Below are positions 25,244-34,186 of a stretch of 58,913 nt of DNA, piece by piece. Made by a program: the position numbers and the translations under genes. Numbering within the stretch: position 1 is the stretch's first letter; each line of letters starts with the position of its first letter. The notes beneath the pieces were generated by a model that was not told the origin of the DNA, ran no database searches, and saw only the letters and a list, made by a program, of their open reading frames with translations. Source of the stretch: Acidobacteria bacterium UBA2161 (GTDB lineage: Bacteria > Acidobacteriota > Vicinamibacteria > Vicinamibacterales > UBA823); the NCBI GenBank assembly GCA_002328835.1, contig DCWN01000028.1, forward strand, positions 1 through 58,913, in the 5' to 3' direction.

Positions 25244-27247
25244 TTGCACCATCTCGGATGGCAGGTCCGGACCGTGGACCGCCCACCGAGGTCACCTGTG
25301 TCAGCCGCAACGCATCTCACGTTCTCGTCGACCGGATTTCGCGATGGATTGGGCGAGCGTTCGCTGGTGTTCGACCGCCAGCACGTGCGGACGCTCGAAG
25401 CGCTCCACCTGCGCCCCGAACTGGGGGCGTTCGGCCCGGCGCTGGAGGCCCGCGTCAACGCCTTGTCGACGTTTCGCCATCGCAGCTTCGCCCGGATCCG
25501 GGAAGTCACGGGGCCGCCCGGGCGGCTCGTCCTGATCTCGGACCACGTTCCGGGCACTCGGCTCTCCGAACTCTTCGATCGCGCTGACGACCGACAGGCC
25601 GTTCTGGATGCCGACTCGGCACTGTATCTGACCAAGCGCCTGCTGGCCGGCGTCGATGCGTTCCGTCAAGCGACCGGGTTCACGCACGGCGCGCTCTCAC
25701 CCGATCGCATCATCGTCACTCGCCGAGCGCGGGTCATCGTGACGGAGCACGCGCTCACGCCGGCGCTGGAGCGGCTGCGATTCTCGACCGCACGCTGGTG
25801 GCGCGACGCCCGGATCGCCATGCCGGTCTCCCGTCGCGACCCCGCATTCGACGAACGCACCGACATCGCCCAACTCGCAATCATCTCACTCGGGCTGCTC
25901 CGCGGCCGGCTACTCGGCGGAGACGAGGGGCCAGAGGAGTTCGAAGTCGTTCTGGGTGCGGCCGAGCTGCGCACGGGGCTAGGCACCACTCGCCCGCTGC
26001 CGGCAAGCCTGCACGCCTGGTTCGCACGGGCGCTCTCCCTTCGCTCTAGTCGGGGCTTCGCCAGCCTCTCGGAAGCGCGCGTGTCGTTCGACCTGATCTT
26101 GACCGAGGACTTTCCGGCCGGCGCTTCGCGGGTGTCGTTCCGGAGGTTCCTCGGGCGCATCGGCGACGACGACAGCGGCGCGGAGCTGTCACAGACCGAC
26201 ATCGGAACCAGTGATGAACTGGTCGCGCCAGTCGAGCCGGCACCGCCACCTCAGCCGCCCGTGGCCCGGCCCGCCACGCCGCTGGCGACGCTCCGACCCC
26301 AGGCGGTCGCCGCACCCGACCCGGGCCAGCCAGAACCGGAGATCGCGCCGATGGCGGCGCCGCTCGCCTCGTCGCCAGGCTACGAAGGTCCGGACGAGCT
26401 GGCACTCGGTGGTGTGCACGACGCCCTCCGGGCCGACTGGGCCGACTGGGCCGACGACGACTCGGTGCCGCGGCCATCAGCGAGGCCCCGGTGGGGTCGG
26501 GGCCGGATCGCCGCGCTGTTCGTGCTGAGCGTCGGGCTCGCCGCCGCCGCGCTGACCGGCCCGTTCGAGCGCCTCGCCGATGCCGGGGCGCGCAACGCGG
26601 AGGTTCCGCTCGAAGCCCCGGTGCCGGTCGCCGAGGTCGGCCAGCTCGAGGTGACGTCGACCCCGAGTGGCGCGCGGGTGACGATCGACGGCGCGAGAGT
26701 CGGCCGCACGCCGATCACGGTCGATGACCTGTCGATCGGCGCGCACGTCGTGCGGTTCGAGAGCCCGCAGGGCACGATCGAGCGGACCGTCGAGGTGATG
26801 GCCGGTCAGACGGCCGTCCTCTCCGAGGCGATCTACGCCGGCTGGGTCGCGCTGTTCGCCCCGGTGCAGCTCGACGTCCAGCTGGACGGCCGGCACCTCG
26901 GCACGACCGAGGACGGCCGGCTCATGGTGCCACCCGGCTCGTACACGTTCGAGGTGGTCAACGAGCGTCTCGGTGTCAGGCAGCGCCACGTGCTGGACGT
27001 CGAACCCGGCGCGGTCGTCGCCCGAACGATCGACCTGCCGCCAGGCGAGCTGACACTCCGCGCCGAGCCCTGGGCGGAAGTGTCGATCGACGGCGCACCC
27101 ATCGGCCGCACGCCACTCGACGCGGTGCCGGTGGCGGTCGGCACCCGACAGATCCTCTTCTCCCATCCGGAGTTCGGCGAGAAGCGCGCCGTCCTGACCG
27201 TCGGCGTCACCCCGCCAATCGACCTGCACATGGACATGACACGGTAG
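25244..27247 (+). CDS. Pseudokinase-PEGA domain membrane protein
   Basis: 667-residue protein. Residues ~25-290 resemble a serine/threonine kinase fold whose catalytic motifs are gone. The catalytic-loop position reads HGALSPDRI (residues ~147-155) instead of HRDxxxxN, and TEH stands where DFG is expected. A Pro/Ala-rich linker (about 325-420) leads to one membrane helix (422-438) and a periplasmic part with three PEGA-like repeats. These start near residues 467, 534 and 602 (for example GARVTIDGARVGRTPI and EVSIDGAPIGRTPL). PEGA repeats bind surface polysaccharide or protein partners. The start is TTG 25244, after GGAGAG; other starts are possible. Confidence 0.78.
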   Translation: MHHLGWQVRTVDRPPRSPVSAATHLTFSSTGFRDGLGERSLVFDRQHVRTLEALHLRPELGAFGPALEARVNALSTFRHRSFARIREVTGPPGRLVLISDHVPGTRLSELFDRADDRQAVLDADSALYLTKRLLAGVDAFRQATGFTHGALSPDRIIVTRRARVIVTEHALTPALERLRFSTARWWRDARIAMPVSRRDPAFDERTDIAQLAIISLGLLRGRLLGGDEGPEEFEVVLGAAELRTGLGTTRPLPASLHAWFARALSLRSSRGFASLSEARVSFDLILTEDFPAGASRVSFRRFLGRIGDDDSGAELSQTDIGTSDELVAPVEPAPPPQPPVARPATPLATLRPQAVAAPDPGQPEPEIAPMAAPLASSPGYEGPDELALGGVHDALRADWADWADDDSVPRPSARPRWGRGRIAALFVLSVGLAAAALTGPFERLADAGARNAEVPLEAPVPVAEVGQLEVTSTPSGARVTIDGARVGRTPITVDDLSIGAHVVRFESPQGTIERTVEVMAGQTAVLSEAIYAGWVALFAPVQLDVQLDGRHLGTTEDGRLMVPPGSYTFEVVNERLGVRQRHVLDVEPGAVVARTIDLPPGELTLRAEPWAEVSIDGAPIGRTPLDAVPVAVGTRQILFSHPEFGEKRAVLTVGVTPPIDLHMDMTR

Positions 27248-27374
27248 ACCGCCGCCCGAAGACCGATCGACGCCGCAAAGCCTCCACAGATTCCGCCTCC
27301 TGCTTCCCAGGTGGCCGTGCTACTATCCCGGGTCGCGCGGCCGACACAGCGGTCGCCAGCCGTGGAGCCCGCCG

Positions 27375-27899
27375 ATGCATCTCGTTGTCAGCTGCAGTCT
27401 TCGACCCACCAGCCGGTCGCGGATCCTCGCCCAGCGGGCACACGAGTGGCTGCAGACCGGCGGTCACGAATCGCGATTCATCGACCTGGTCGATCACCCT
27501 CTGCCGCTCTGCGACGGCGGCGAGAGCTACAACGCCGAACACGTGGCCGATCTCGACGCGCTGATCCGCCAGGCGAAAGGCGTCCTGATCGGCACGCCGG
27601 TCTACAACTACGACGCGAGCGCCGCGACCAAGAACCTCGTCGAATTAACCGGCCGGGCGTGGACCAACAAGGTCGTCGGCTTCCTCTGCTCCGCCGGCGG
27701 CCGCGCCAGCTACATGTCGATGATGGGCCTCGCGAACAGCCTGATGCTCGACTTCCGCTGCCTGGTCATCCCGCGCTTCGTCTACGCGACCAAGGAGGCA
27801 TTCGAGGACGGGCGCGTCAGCGATCCCGACGTCGACGACCGCGTGAAGCAACTCGCCGACACGCTGGCCAGCCTGGCGGCAGCCATGCCCGACGCATAG
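27375..27899 (+). CDS. NADPH-dependent FMN reductase-like flavoprotein
   Basis: 174-residue cytoplasmic flavodoxin-fold protein. VSCSLRPTSRSRILAQ is the phosphate-binding N-terminal loop for FMN, GVLIGTPVYNYDASAATKN is the conserved central motif (GTPxYN), and a helix-rich C terminus follows. Members reduce FMN, quinones, azo compounds or chromate using NAD(P)H. It stands alone between the pseudokinase and orphan permease genes, on the same strand as both but with gaps of 127 and 157 nt. Confidence 0.88.
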   Translation: MHLVVSCSLRPTSRSRILAQRAHEWLQTGGHESRFIDLVDHPLPLCDGGESYNAEHVADLDALIRQAKGVLIGTPVYNYDASAATKNLVELTGRAWTNKVVGFLCSAGGRASYMSMMGLANSLMLDFRCLVIPRFVYATKEAFEDGRVSDPDVDDRVKQLADTLASLAAAMPDA

Positions 27900-28056
27900 A
27901 ACGGCCCGTCGCGAAGACCGGCTGAGACCGGTCAGATCATCGACAACGAGGCCTACGCACAGCGTTCGGCGTGGTATCCTAGACTTTCACTCGCGTTCAC
28001 TAGATGACAGGCTCGCCACGCCAGGACGGGGGTGTGCGGCGGGCTGCAGGAGTCGC

Positions 28057-30468
28057 ATGCGCAGCTTCTTGACCGAACTCCGCTACGCCGCCAGGGCGCT
28101 GACCCACCAGCCGACCTTCAGCATCGTCGCCATCCTGACCCTGACGCTCGGCATCGGGGCCAACACGGCGATCTTCAGCGTCACCAAGGCAGTCCTGCTG
28201 AACCCGCTGCCCTACGACGACGCCGACCGGCTGGTGGTCCTGTGGGAGGTCAATCCGGACGGTACCCTCGAACAAGTCTCGATACCGACTTACGGCGACT
28301 GGGCAGAGCAGGCGACCAACGTCGAGGCGATGGCGGCGTACCGCCACGAGGACTACACTTTTGCGGCGAGCGAACAGCCGCTCGACGTACCCAGCTTGAA
28401 GGTCCGCCCGTCGCTGTTCGAGGTCCTGCGCGCCGAGGCGCGACTCGGTCGAACCTTCGCGACGGATGAAGCCACGCCCGGCCAGGATCACGTGGTCGTC
28501 CTGAGCCATCAGTTCTGGGAACGGCATTTCGCGGGCCGCCCCGACGTGCTTGGCGAGACCATGGACCTCGATGCCGAGCCCTACACGATCGTGGGCGTCA
28601 TGGCGCCCGACTTCGAGTTTCCCCCAGCGGGCAACGCCCAGATCTGGACGCCGCTGTCCTTCGACCCGAACGACATGCACGGCCGATCGCGGCGGGCGCG
28701 GTCGCTGACCGTCATCGGCCGGATGACGGCCGACACGACCCCGGCGCAGACGCAGGAGGAGATGCGCGTCATCGCCGAACGCATCGCCACCGAGTATGCC
28801 GACAGCAACGAGGGCTGGAGCGCCGAGGTGATCGCGGCGCACGAACAGCTGGTCGAGGCCGCGCGACCCGCGCTGCTGATGCTGACCGGCGCGGTCGGCT
28901 TCCTGCTCCTCATCGTCTGCGCGAATGTCGCCAATCTGATGCTGGCACGCCTCTCGGGCCGCAAGAAGGAGATCGCCGTGCGGGCCGCGCTCGGTGCCGG
29001 CCGGTGGCAGCTGGCCCGCCCGATCCTGGCGGAGAGCCTCGTGCTCGCCCTCGCCGGCGGCGGTCTCGGGCTGTTCCTGGCCTTCGTGAGCATGCGCCTG
29101 CTCCCGCTGCTCCCCGAGGGGAGCCTGCCGCGCATGGAGCAGATCGGTCTCGACGGCGGCGTCCTGCTCTTCGCGCTCGCGATCTCGGTGGCGGTGGCCG
29201 TCGCCTTCGGGCTGCTGCCGGCCCTTCAGGCGTCGCGCGCGCGGCTGCGCAGCACCCTGAACGAGGCCTCGGGCTCGACCGGAAGCCCGACCGCTCGGCG
29301 CGTCCTGAATGGCCTGGTCGTCGTCGAGGTGGCAATGGCGTTGGTGCTGCTCGTCGGCGCCGGCCTGATGATCCGGAGCTTCAACCGGTTGATCCAGGTC
29401 TCCCCCGGCTTCGAGCCCAATAACGTCATCGCGGCGCAGATCTACCTGCCGCAGACGAAGTACCAGGAGCGGCACGAGGTTGCCACGTTCTTCGAGCGCG
29501 TAATCGATCGCCTCCGCGCCGTGCCCGGCGTCCGCTCGGCGTCCGCGGCGTCGGCGCTACCGATGCATCCGGTCGGCACCGATCTCGCGTTGCCCTTCAC
29601 TGTCGACGGCCGCCCGGAGCCGGCCAATGGCGAAGAGCCGCAGTCAGATGTGCGAATCGCGACGCCGGGCTACTTCTCGACGATGCAGGTCCCGCTCCTG
29701 AGTGGACGACGGTTCGACGAGCGCGACCTCGCCGAGGCGCCGCATGTCGCCATCATCAACGAGACGATGGCGACGCGGTACTTTCCCGACGAGGACCCGC
29801 TCGGCAAGGTGGTCGTGAACCCGCACGGTCGCAACGAGATCGTGGGCCTCGTCGGCGATCTGAAGCACTACGGTCTCGACAGCGAGCCTCGGCCGGAGAT
29901 CTTCCTGCCGTTCCGGCAGACCACGCTCAACGGGATGGCGCTCGTGCTCCGGACCGAGACCGATCCGCTGCAGTTCGCGGGCACGATTCGACGCGAGGTC
30001 TGGGCGGTCGACCCCGGGCAGCCTATCTACGACCTGAGCACGATGCGGCAGGTCCTGGCGCGGGCGGTGTCGCTGCCGCGTCTCAGCATGGCCCTCATGG
30101 CGATCTTCGCCGCCACGGCGCTGCTGCTCGCCACGCTCGGCATTTACGGCGTCATCTCCTACTCGGTCAGCCGCCGGACCAAGGAACTCGGGTTGCGCAT
30201 GGCACTGGGTGCGGAGTCGGGCGACGCTCGCCGGCTGGTCGTCGTGAACAGCATGGGCCTCGTCGGCCTGGGAATCGGCGTGGGGCTGGTGGCCGCCACG
30301 GTGATGACGCGCTCGATGGCGTTGTTGCTGTACGAGGTGAGCCCGCTCGACCCGGTCGTGTTCGTGGGGGTGTCAGTGATCTTGAGCGCCGCGGCCCTGG
30401 CGGCCTCGATCGTGCCCGCGCGCCGCGCGACCCAGATCGACCCGATCATCGCGCTCCGCGAGGAATAG
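28057..30468 (+). CDS. Acidobacterial duplicated orphan permease (MacB/FtsX-like)
   Basis: 803-residue protein with two tandem MacB-type permease halves. Each has a periplasmic domain followed by a three-helix FtsX block: CANVANLMLARLSGRKKEIA in the first half and VISYSVSRRTKELGLRMALG in the second. Opening ELRYAARALTHQPTFSIVAI with TLGIGANTAIFSV is the signature of the acidobacterial duplicated orphan permease family. No ATP-binding partner is adjacent, as expected for that family, so its energy source and substrate are open. A CAGGAG ribosome-binding site precedes ATG 28057. Convergent with the VWA protein gene. Confidence 0.92.
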   Translation: MRSFLTELRYAARALTHQPTFSIVAILTLTLGIGANTAIFSVTKAVLLNPLPYDDADRLVVLWEVNPDGTLEQVSIPTYGDWAEQATNVEAMAAYRHEDYTFAASEQPLDVPSLKVRPSLFEVLRAEARLGRTFATDEATPGQDHVVVLSHQFWERHFAGRPDVLGETMDLDAEPYTIVGVMAPDFEFPPAGNAQIWTPLSFDPNDMHGRSRRARSLTVIGRMTADTTPAQTQEEMRVIAERIATEYADSNEGWSAEVIAAHEQLVEAARPALLMLTGAVGFLLLIVCANVANLMLARLSGRKKEIAVRAALGAGRWQLARPILAESLVLALAGGGLGLFLAFVSMRLLPLLPEGSLPRMEQIGLDGGVLLFALAISVAVAVAFGLLPALQASRARLRSTLNEASGSTGSPTARRVLNGLVVVEVAMALVLLVGAGLMIRSFNRLIQVSPGFEPNNVIAAQIYLPQTKYQERHEVATFFERVIDRLRAVPGVRSASAASALPMHPVGTDLALPFTVDGRPEPANGEEPQSDVRIATPGYFSTMQVPLLSGRRFDERDLAEAPHVAIINETMATRYFPDEDPLGKVVVNPHGRNEIVGLVGDLKHYGLDSEPRPEIFLPFRQTTLNGMALVLRTETDPLQFAGTIRREVWAVDPGQPIYDLSTMRQVLARAVSLPRLSMALMAIFAATALLLATLGIYGVISYSVSRRTKELGLRMALGAESGDARRLVVVNSMGLVGLGIGVGLVAATVMTRSMALLLYEVSPLDPVVFVGVSVILSAAALAASIVPARRATQIDPIIALREE

Positions 30469-30504
30469 TCGCTCCTCAGCGCCCGCCCCGAGGGGTCCAT
30501 CCCC

Positions 30505-30517
30505 AGTTCCGGGGTTA
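30505..30517 (+). repeat. AGTTCCGGGGTTA repeat, copy 4
   Basis: The 13-nt core AGTTCCGGGGTTA recurs between the convergent orphan permease and VWA genes. Its last three bases (TTA) are the stop codon of the minus-strand VWA gene, as copy 2 supplies the stop of the SpoIID-like gene. Confidence 0.5.
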
Positions 30518-31441
30518 GGGCGTGGCGACGTAGCCCTGCCGCGCCCGGACCCGGTAGTCACGGTCGGTGATCCGGACGCGGATCCGTCGATACCGGCCGT
30601 CGGGGGCCTTCGACGGGCTGTAGCCCAGGGTGTACTGGTGGTTCAACTCGTCGGCAATCCGCTGCGCGGCCGGCGCCAGATCGGCCGTATCCAGAACGAC
30701 CTCGGTATACCCCCCGCTCTCGTCGGTCATCTCCCGTAGCGCCTGCGGGTTCACGCGATCGTTGATCGGCATGCTCTCTTTCGCATCGATCGCGATCGCA
30801 TAGACGAACGCATCGCTACGGCGCAGGCGCTGCCGCACTTCACGCACCGGGTGGTCGGACGCCGTGTCGGCGCCGTCAGACACCAGGACGATGGCCGCCC
30901 GCTGGTGACGCCGGCCGCTAAACAGCGGCAACGCCTCGAGCATCGCGTCGTACATCGCGGTGCCGCCATAGGGGCGCACGTCCTCCAGAGAGGGGCTCAG
31001 CCGACTCGGCCTGAGCGCCCATTCCGCGGTGAGCGTCGGCTCGTGGTTGAAGACCAGCAGAAAGGCTTCGTCCGTCGGCTCCAGGAGATCCAGGAGAAAG
31101 CGATCGAGTGCCACGCGCGCGTCGTCGATCCGCGTCCCGTACATGCTGTCACTGATGTCGAGTACGAGGCCGAGGCTGAGCGGAACGCGCTCGGTGCTGA
31201 AGTAGGTGACCGGCTGAAGGTCCCGGTCCTCGTAGATCTCGAAGTCGTCCTGCGTGAGGCCTTCGACCAGACGGCCGTTGGAGTCGAGCACCGTGGCGGT
31301 GACGTACACCAACTCGATGCCCGAGCGAAAGACGCTCCGGTCGTCGATCGGTCGGCGCTGCGCCTCGGCGACGCTCGGTCCCACGGTGAGCAGACCGAAC
31401 ACCAGCCAGTACGAACAGCACGACCAAGTCGACCGGCGCAT
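30515..31441 (-). CDS. Secreted VWA-domain protein (VWFA-related acidobacterial type)
   Basis: 308-residue exported protein with a signal peptide (YWLVFGLLTVGPSVAEAQ). A short domain follows (IELVYVTATVLDSNGRLVEG, with DDFEIYED), then a von Willebrand factor A domain with a full MIDAS: Asp95-x-Ser97-x-Ser99 in DISDS. The C terminus HQYTLGYSPSKAPDGRYRRI is typical of the VWFA-related acidobacterial domain family. A metal-dependent adhesion or scaffolding role is inferred. The start ATG 31441 follows GGAGAA. Longer open readings upstream on this strand run antisense-like through the arylsulfotransferase gene and were not used. Confidence 0.9.
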   Translation of the reverse strand: MRRSTWSCCSYWLVFGLLTVGPSVAEAQRRPIDDRSVFRSGIELVYVTATVLDSNGRLVEGLTQDDFEIYEDRDLQPVTYFSTERVPLSLGLVLDISDSMYGTRIDDARVALDRFLLDLLEPTDEAFLLVFNHEPTLTAEWALRPSRLSPSLEDVRPYGGTAMYDAMLEALPLFSGRRHQRAAIVLVSDGADTASDHPVREVRQRLRRSDAFVYAIAIDAKESMPINDRVNPQALREMTDESGGYTEVVLDTADLAPAAQRIADELNHQYTLGYSPSKAPDGRYRRIRVRITDRDYRVRARQGYVATP

Positions 31442-31544
31442 CGCGGTTCTCCGGCGCCACCGGACGGCGTGACCGCCACCGTGGAGCCTTCCGGCACTAT
31501 AGCAGGCGCGCGGCCAACACCTATCCTTGCCGTGGCTTTGGGCT

Positions 31545-31572
31545 TTGTCAGAAACGGCGACTCGGGTAATAT
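31545..31572 (+). promoter_or_regulatory. Sigma-70-type promoter for the 35-residue membrane peptide
   Basis: TTGTCA (31545-31550), a 16-nt spacer and TAATAT (31567-31572), 45 nt before the TTG start of the small gene. The -35 matches 5 of 6 consensus positions and the -10 box 4 of 6. It stands out in GC-rich surroundings. Confidence 0.5.
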
Positions 31573-31617
31573 CGACCGGCGCGTATCGCCCGACAGGAAC
31601 CGGACCAGAGGAGCGCT

Positions 31618-31725
31618 TTGGCCAGTCCCCCACCGCCCAAGAGCAAGGCCCTCTACTGGATTCTCGTCCTGGTCGTCGTCGTGGCCTGGGGAATCCTCTG
31701 GCTCGTCCGGACCGCCAGCACCTAG
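31618..31725 (+). CDS. 35-residue single-helix membrane peptide
   Basis: A small gene starting at TTG 31618 behind a strong AGAGGAG ribosome-binding site and a sigma-70-like promoter. The peptide begins with a short Pro/Lys-rich cytoplasmic segment (MASPPPPKSKA) and has one hydrophobic helix, LYWILVLVVVVAWGILWLV, then RTAST. Small membrane peptides often modulate transporters or envelope proteins, but nothing here identifies a partner. It lies alone on the plus strand between the VWA gene and the arylsulfotransferase-like gene, both on the minus strand. Confidence 0.6.
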   Translation: MASPPPPKSKALYWILVLVVVVAWGILWLVRTAST

Positions 31726-31782
31726 GCGGCGCCGTATCGCCTCGGTATACCTCCAACGGACACGGACGGACTCCTGCGACAG

Positions 31783-33072
31783 CTACGGCTGCCGCTGGGC
31801 GTCGGGCGTGAGCCGCCACTCCAGATTGTCCGGCGGCGTCACGGCCAACTCCTCCGGCTGAGCCATCGCGCGCAACTGCGGCGTGAAGTCGTAGGGCACC
31901 GGCGACGGCCGGGTCGTCCCGCCCCGGTTCACGTACTCCCAGACGATCTCGCCGTCGGGCGTCACCTGGAACAGCCGCCCCGTGTTGTCCTCGGCGATGA
32001 AGGTGTTCCCGTTCGGCAACCGCCGCTGCGACCCCATCGTCTTGCTGAAGAACTTGATGTTCGCGTAGCCCTCGGTCTCGTACGTCCAGACGACCTCTTG
32101 CGTTGTCGGGTCCATCTCGATGATGAAGGTCTGACCGGTGTGCTGGCGACTCCGCGGGAACAGCGAGTTGTCGAACAGGATGATGTTGCCGGCACCGAGC
32201 AGCCCCTTCTCGATCATCTCGGGCTCGTGGGAATGCGCCATGCCGCCCTTGTAGGTGTGCGTCCCCTCCCACACCACCTCGCCCGTCGGCTTGTCGACGA
32301 TGTACATCGTGTCGATGTTGCGCGCGTTGACCAGGATGTTGCCCGGGCGGAAGCGCTCGTCGCCCGCGTCGAACCACTTGTTCTCCGGCAGCGGCGCGAT
32401 CGAGTTCACGTGCAGCCAATCGTTCGCCGGTGTGGCCGGAGAAAACCGGTTCAGATCGAGATGCTCGTGGGCATGCCACTCCCAGACCACCTCACCCGCC
32501 AGATTCACCTCGTAGATGTCGGCGCCGTTCTGATGCTCTTCGCTGCCTCGCTTGCGCGGCTCCCACCAGGGACCTATGTCCACGTCCTCGACCTGCGCCT
32601 GGAATTCGTCGGGGATCGGCTGATGCGCGATGAGCAGCCGATTGTTGTTGGGCAGCCAGCGCAGGTCGTTGGTCGACCCGGTGCCCTCGTGCCGCCAGAC
32701 CTCGTTGCCGTCCCAGTCGTACTCGTAGATCGTGCGGTTCGGCCCGGCATACAGCAGGTTGCCGCTCGGCAGCAGGCGGCTGCGCTTGTTGAAGTTCGGC
32801 GCCACGGCCCAGCTATGCACGACGTTGCCGTTCATGTCGACCAGCCGGACGTCGTCGGGCACCTGCCCCTCGGCCCGGACCGCCGCCGACGAGTGGTTCC
32901 CCTTATCGTTGTGATCCGAGATCAGGATGTAGCTGCTGTAGGCCTGGTCGGGCTTGTAGATCGTCGTCCCCGTCGGAAAGACGGAGGGGTAGGCGATCAC
33001 CACCATCGACGCCACCGCCACGAGGAGCCCTGTCGAAGCCGCTGTCGTCGTCTTGCTGAACGTCGGTCGCAT
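31783..33072 (-). CDS. Arylsulfotransferase (ASST)-like exported protein
   Basis: 429-residue protein with an N-terminal membrane or signal segment (GLLVAVASMVVIAYPSVF) and a beta-propeller of the arylsulfotransferase type. Strand-turn motifs GNVVHSWAV, GNLLYAGPN, GEVVWEWHAHEHLD and GEIVWEYVNRGG recur. Histidine-bearing segments are NDWLHVNSIAPLPEN and GGMAHSHEPEMI, and LPNGNTFIAEDNTGRLFQV closes the fold. True ASSTs transfer sulfate between phenols through a catalytic His in the periplasm; many homologues have unknown substrates. Transfer activity is possible but not provable here. Confidence 0.8.
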   Translation of the reverse strand: MRPTFSKTTTAASTGLLVAVASMVVIAYPSVFPTGTTIYKPDQAYSSYILISDHNDKGNHSSAAVRAEGQVPDDVRLVDMNGNVVHSWAVAPNFNKRSRLLPSGNLLYAGPNRTIYEYDWDGNEVWRHEGTGSTNDLRWLPNNNRLLIAHQPIPDEFQAQVEDVDIGPWWEPRKRGSEEHQNGADIYEVNLAGEVVWEWHAHEHLDLNRFSPATPANDWLHVNSIAPLPENKWFDAGDERFRPGNILVNARNIDTMYIVDKPTGEVVWEGTHTYKGGMAHSHEPEMIEKGLLGAGNIILFDNSLFPRSRQHTGQTFIIEMDPTTQEVVWTYETEGYANIKFFSKTMGSQRRLPNGNTFIAEDNTGRLFQVTPDGEIVWEYVNRGGTTRPSPVPYDFTPQLRAMAQPEELAVTPPDNLEWRLTPDAQRQP

Positions 33073-33161
33073 GCGCCGTATCCTTTCGTATCGATGAGCG
33101 ATGATGATTGATTCGGTAACCCTGGTTTCTACCCCTGGGCGACGATGCTGTCAAAGCGGAC

Positions 33162-34169
33162 TCAGCGGGCGCCGCGCTCCCCGGTGGCGGCGCCGGCGGC
33201 ATCGAGGTCGACCGTGAACAGATCGCGCTGCTCGTTCGCGATGCGGAGCGTCCGCGCATCGTCCCAGCAGACAGCCTCGGCCTGGCGGGTCCGCGCCTGG
33301 GGCAGCGGAATCCGATCGGGCTCTCCGGCGAACCAGTCCTCACCGGTCGACGGCTCGTCGAACAGCCAGAGCGCCTCCAGCGTGAGGACGGCCAGACGCT
33401 GACCATCGGGCGACAGACTGGCTGCCGTCGGCCAGACGAGGTCCTCCCGCGTGCCGACCAGGGTCAAGACGTTCTCGCGGTCGGTATGCTCGGTGTCGAG
33501 CCGGTAGAGCTTCGCCCCGGGCTCCGGCCCCGGCTCGTCGACCGGGCGGTGTTTCGTGATGACGTGAATCTTCCCCGCCGACACGAACAGCGCCTCGGAG
33601 TCGAAGTGCCTCTGGCGTGCCGGGAAGACCTCTTGATCGGGGTACCGGATCGGCAGGAACTTGAGGATCCGCGCGGCGGGTACCGCGCGCGGATTCGGTT
33701 CGTTGACGACGTAGATCCCCATGTCCCTGCGAGCGTTGCCGTTGTTCCCCATCTCGGCGATGTAGAGCCGGCCGTCGGCGAGCGCGATGTCCTCCCAGTC
33801 GAAGTTCGCGGCGGCCAGAATCCGGAGGCCGGGCCAGAGCGGGCGCCCCTCCGCGGTGGATTCCGGACCCACGTGAAAGCGGCGCTCCGCGTCGCCGCGC
33901 ATCACGATCCGGCCCGAGCCGTCGATCGCGAAAAGGCGCGGGTCGTCGCCGCTGTCGTTGTGGACCCAATAGACGTCGGGGTAGGTCTGGCTCTTGACGA
34001 TCCCGCTCATCTCATCGATCGGCTCGTGGTCGACGACGGCCACGTGGACGATCGGGTCGGTAGCCGTGGGTGGCGTCTGGGCCGCGGCCCATCCAGGCAG
34101 CGCCACGGTCGCGGCAACGAGGCCTCGCAGGAACACGCTACGTGCGACGCCCGTGAGGTCATTGCCCAT
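33162..34169 (-). CDS. Exported beta-propeller-like protein of unknown function
   Basis: 335-residue protein with a signal peptide (GLVAATVALPGWAAAQ). Its repeats look like propeller blades: YPDVYWVHNDSGDDPRLFAI, NFDWEDIALADGRLYIAEMG, and later SLSPDGQRLAVLTLEALWLF. WVHNDSGD together with DWEDIA resembles secreted proteins annotated as esterase-like or phytase-like propellers, but I cannot name the family safely. The start at ATG 34169 is preferred over ATG 34175 because GGGAG lies 6 nt before it. It is upstream of the arylsulfotransferase-like gene and probably co-transcribed. Confidence 0.7.
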   Translation of the reverse strand: MGNDLTGVARSVFLRGLVAATVALPGWAAAQTPPTATDPIVHVAVVDHEPIDEMSGIVKSQTYPDVYWVHNDSGDDPRLFAIDGSGRIVMRGDAERRFHVGPESTAEGRPLWPGLRILAAANFDWEDIALADGRLYIAEMGNNGNARRDMGIYVVNEPNPRAVPAARILKFLPIRYPDQEVFPARQRHFDSEALFVSAGKIHVITKHRPVDEPGPEPGAKLYRLDTEHTDRENVLTLVGTREDLVWPTAASLSPDGQRLAVLTLEALWLFDEPSTGEDWFAGEPDRIPLPQARTRQAEAVCWDDARTLRIANEQRDLFTVDLDAAGAATGERGAR

Positions 34170-34186
34170 CGGCATCTCCCAGAGCG

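Noticed and set aside
27918..27935. Possible terminator hairpin GACCGG/CCGGTC after the FMN reductase gene
   Set aside because: Only six base pairs and no T run follows.
28000..29475. 491-codon minus-strand frame across the orphan permease
   Set aside because: Composition is Arg/Gly/Asp/Gln-rich with no signature, whereas the plus-strand permease reading is unmistakable.
30515..32479. A fused 654-residue protein combining the VWA domain with an upstream region
   Set aside because: The extension reads out of frame through the arylsulfotransferase gene and the gap. The signal peptide at 31441 marks the true start.
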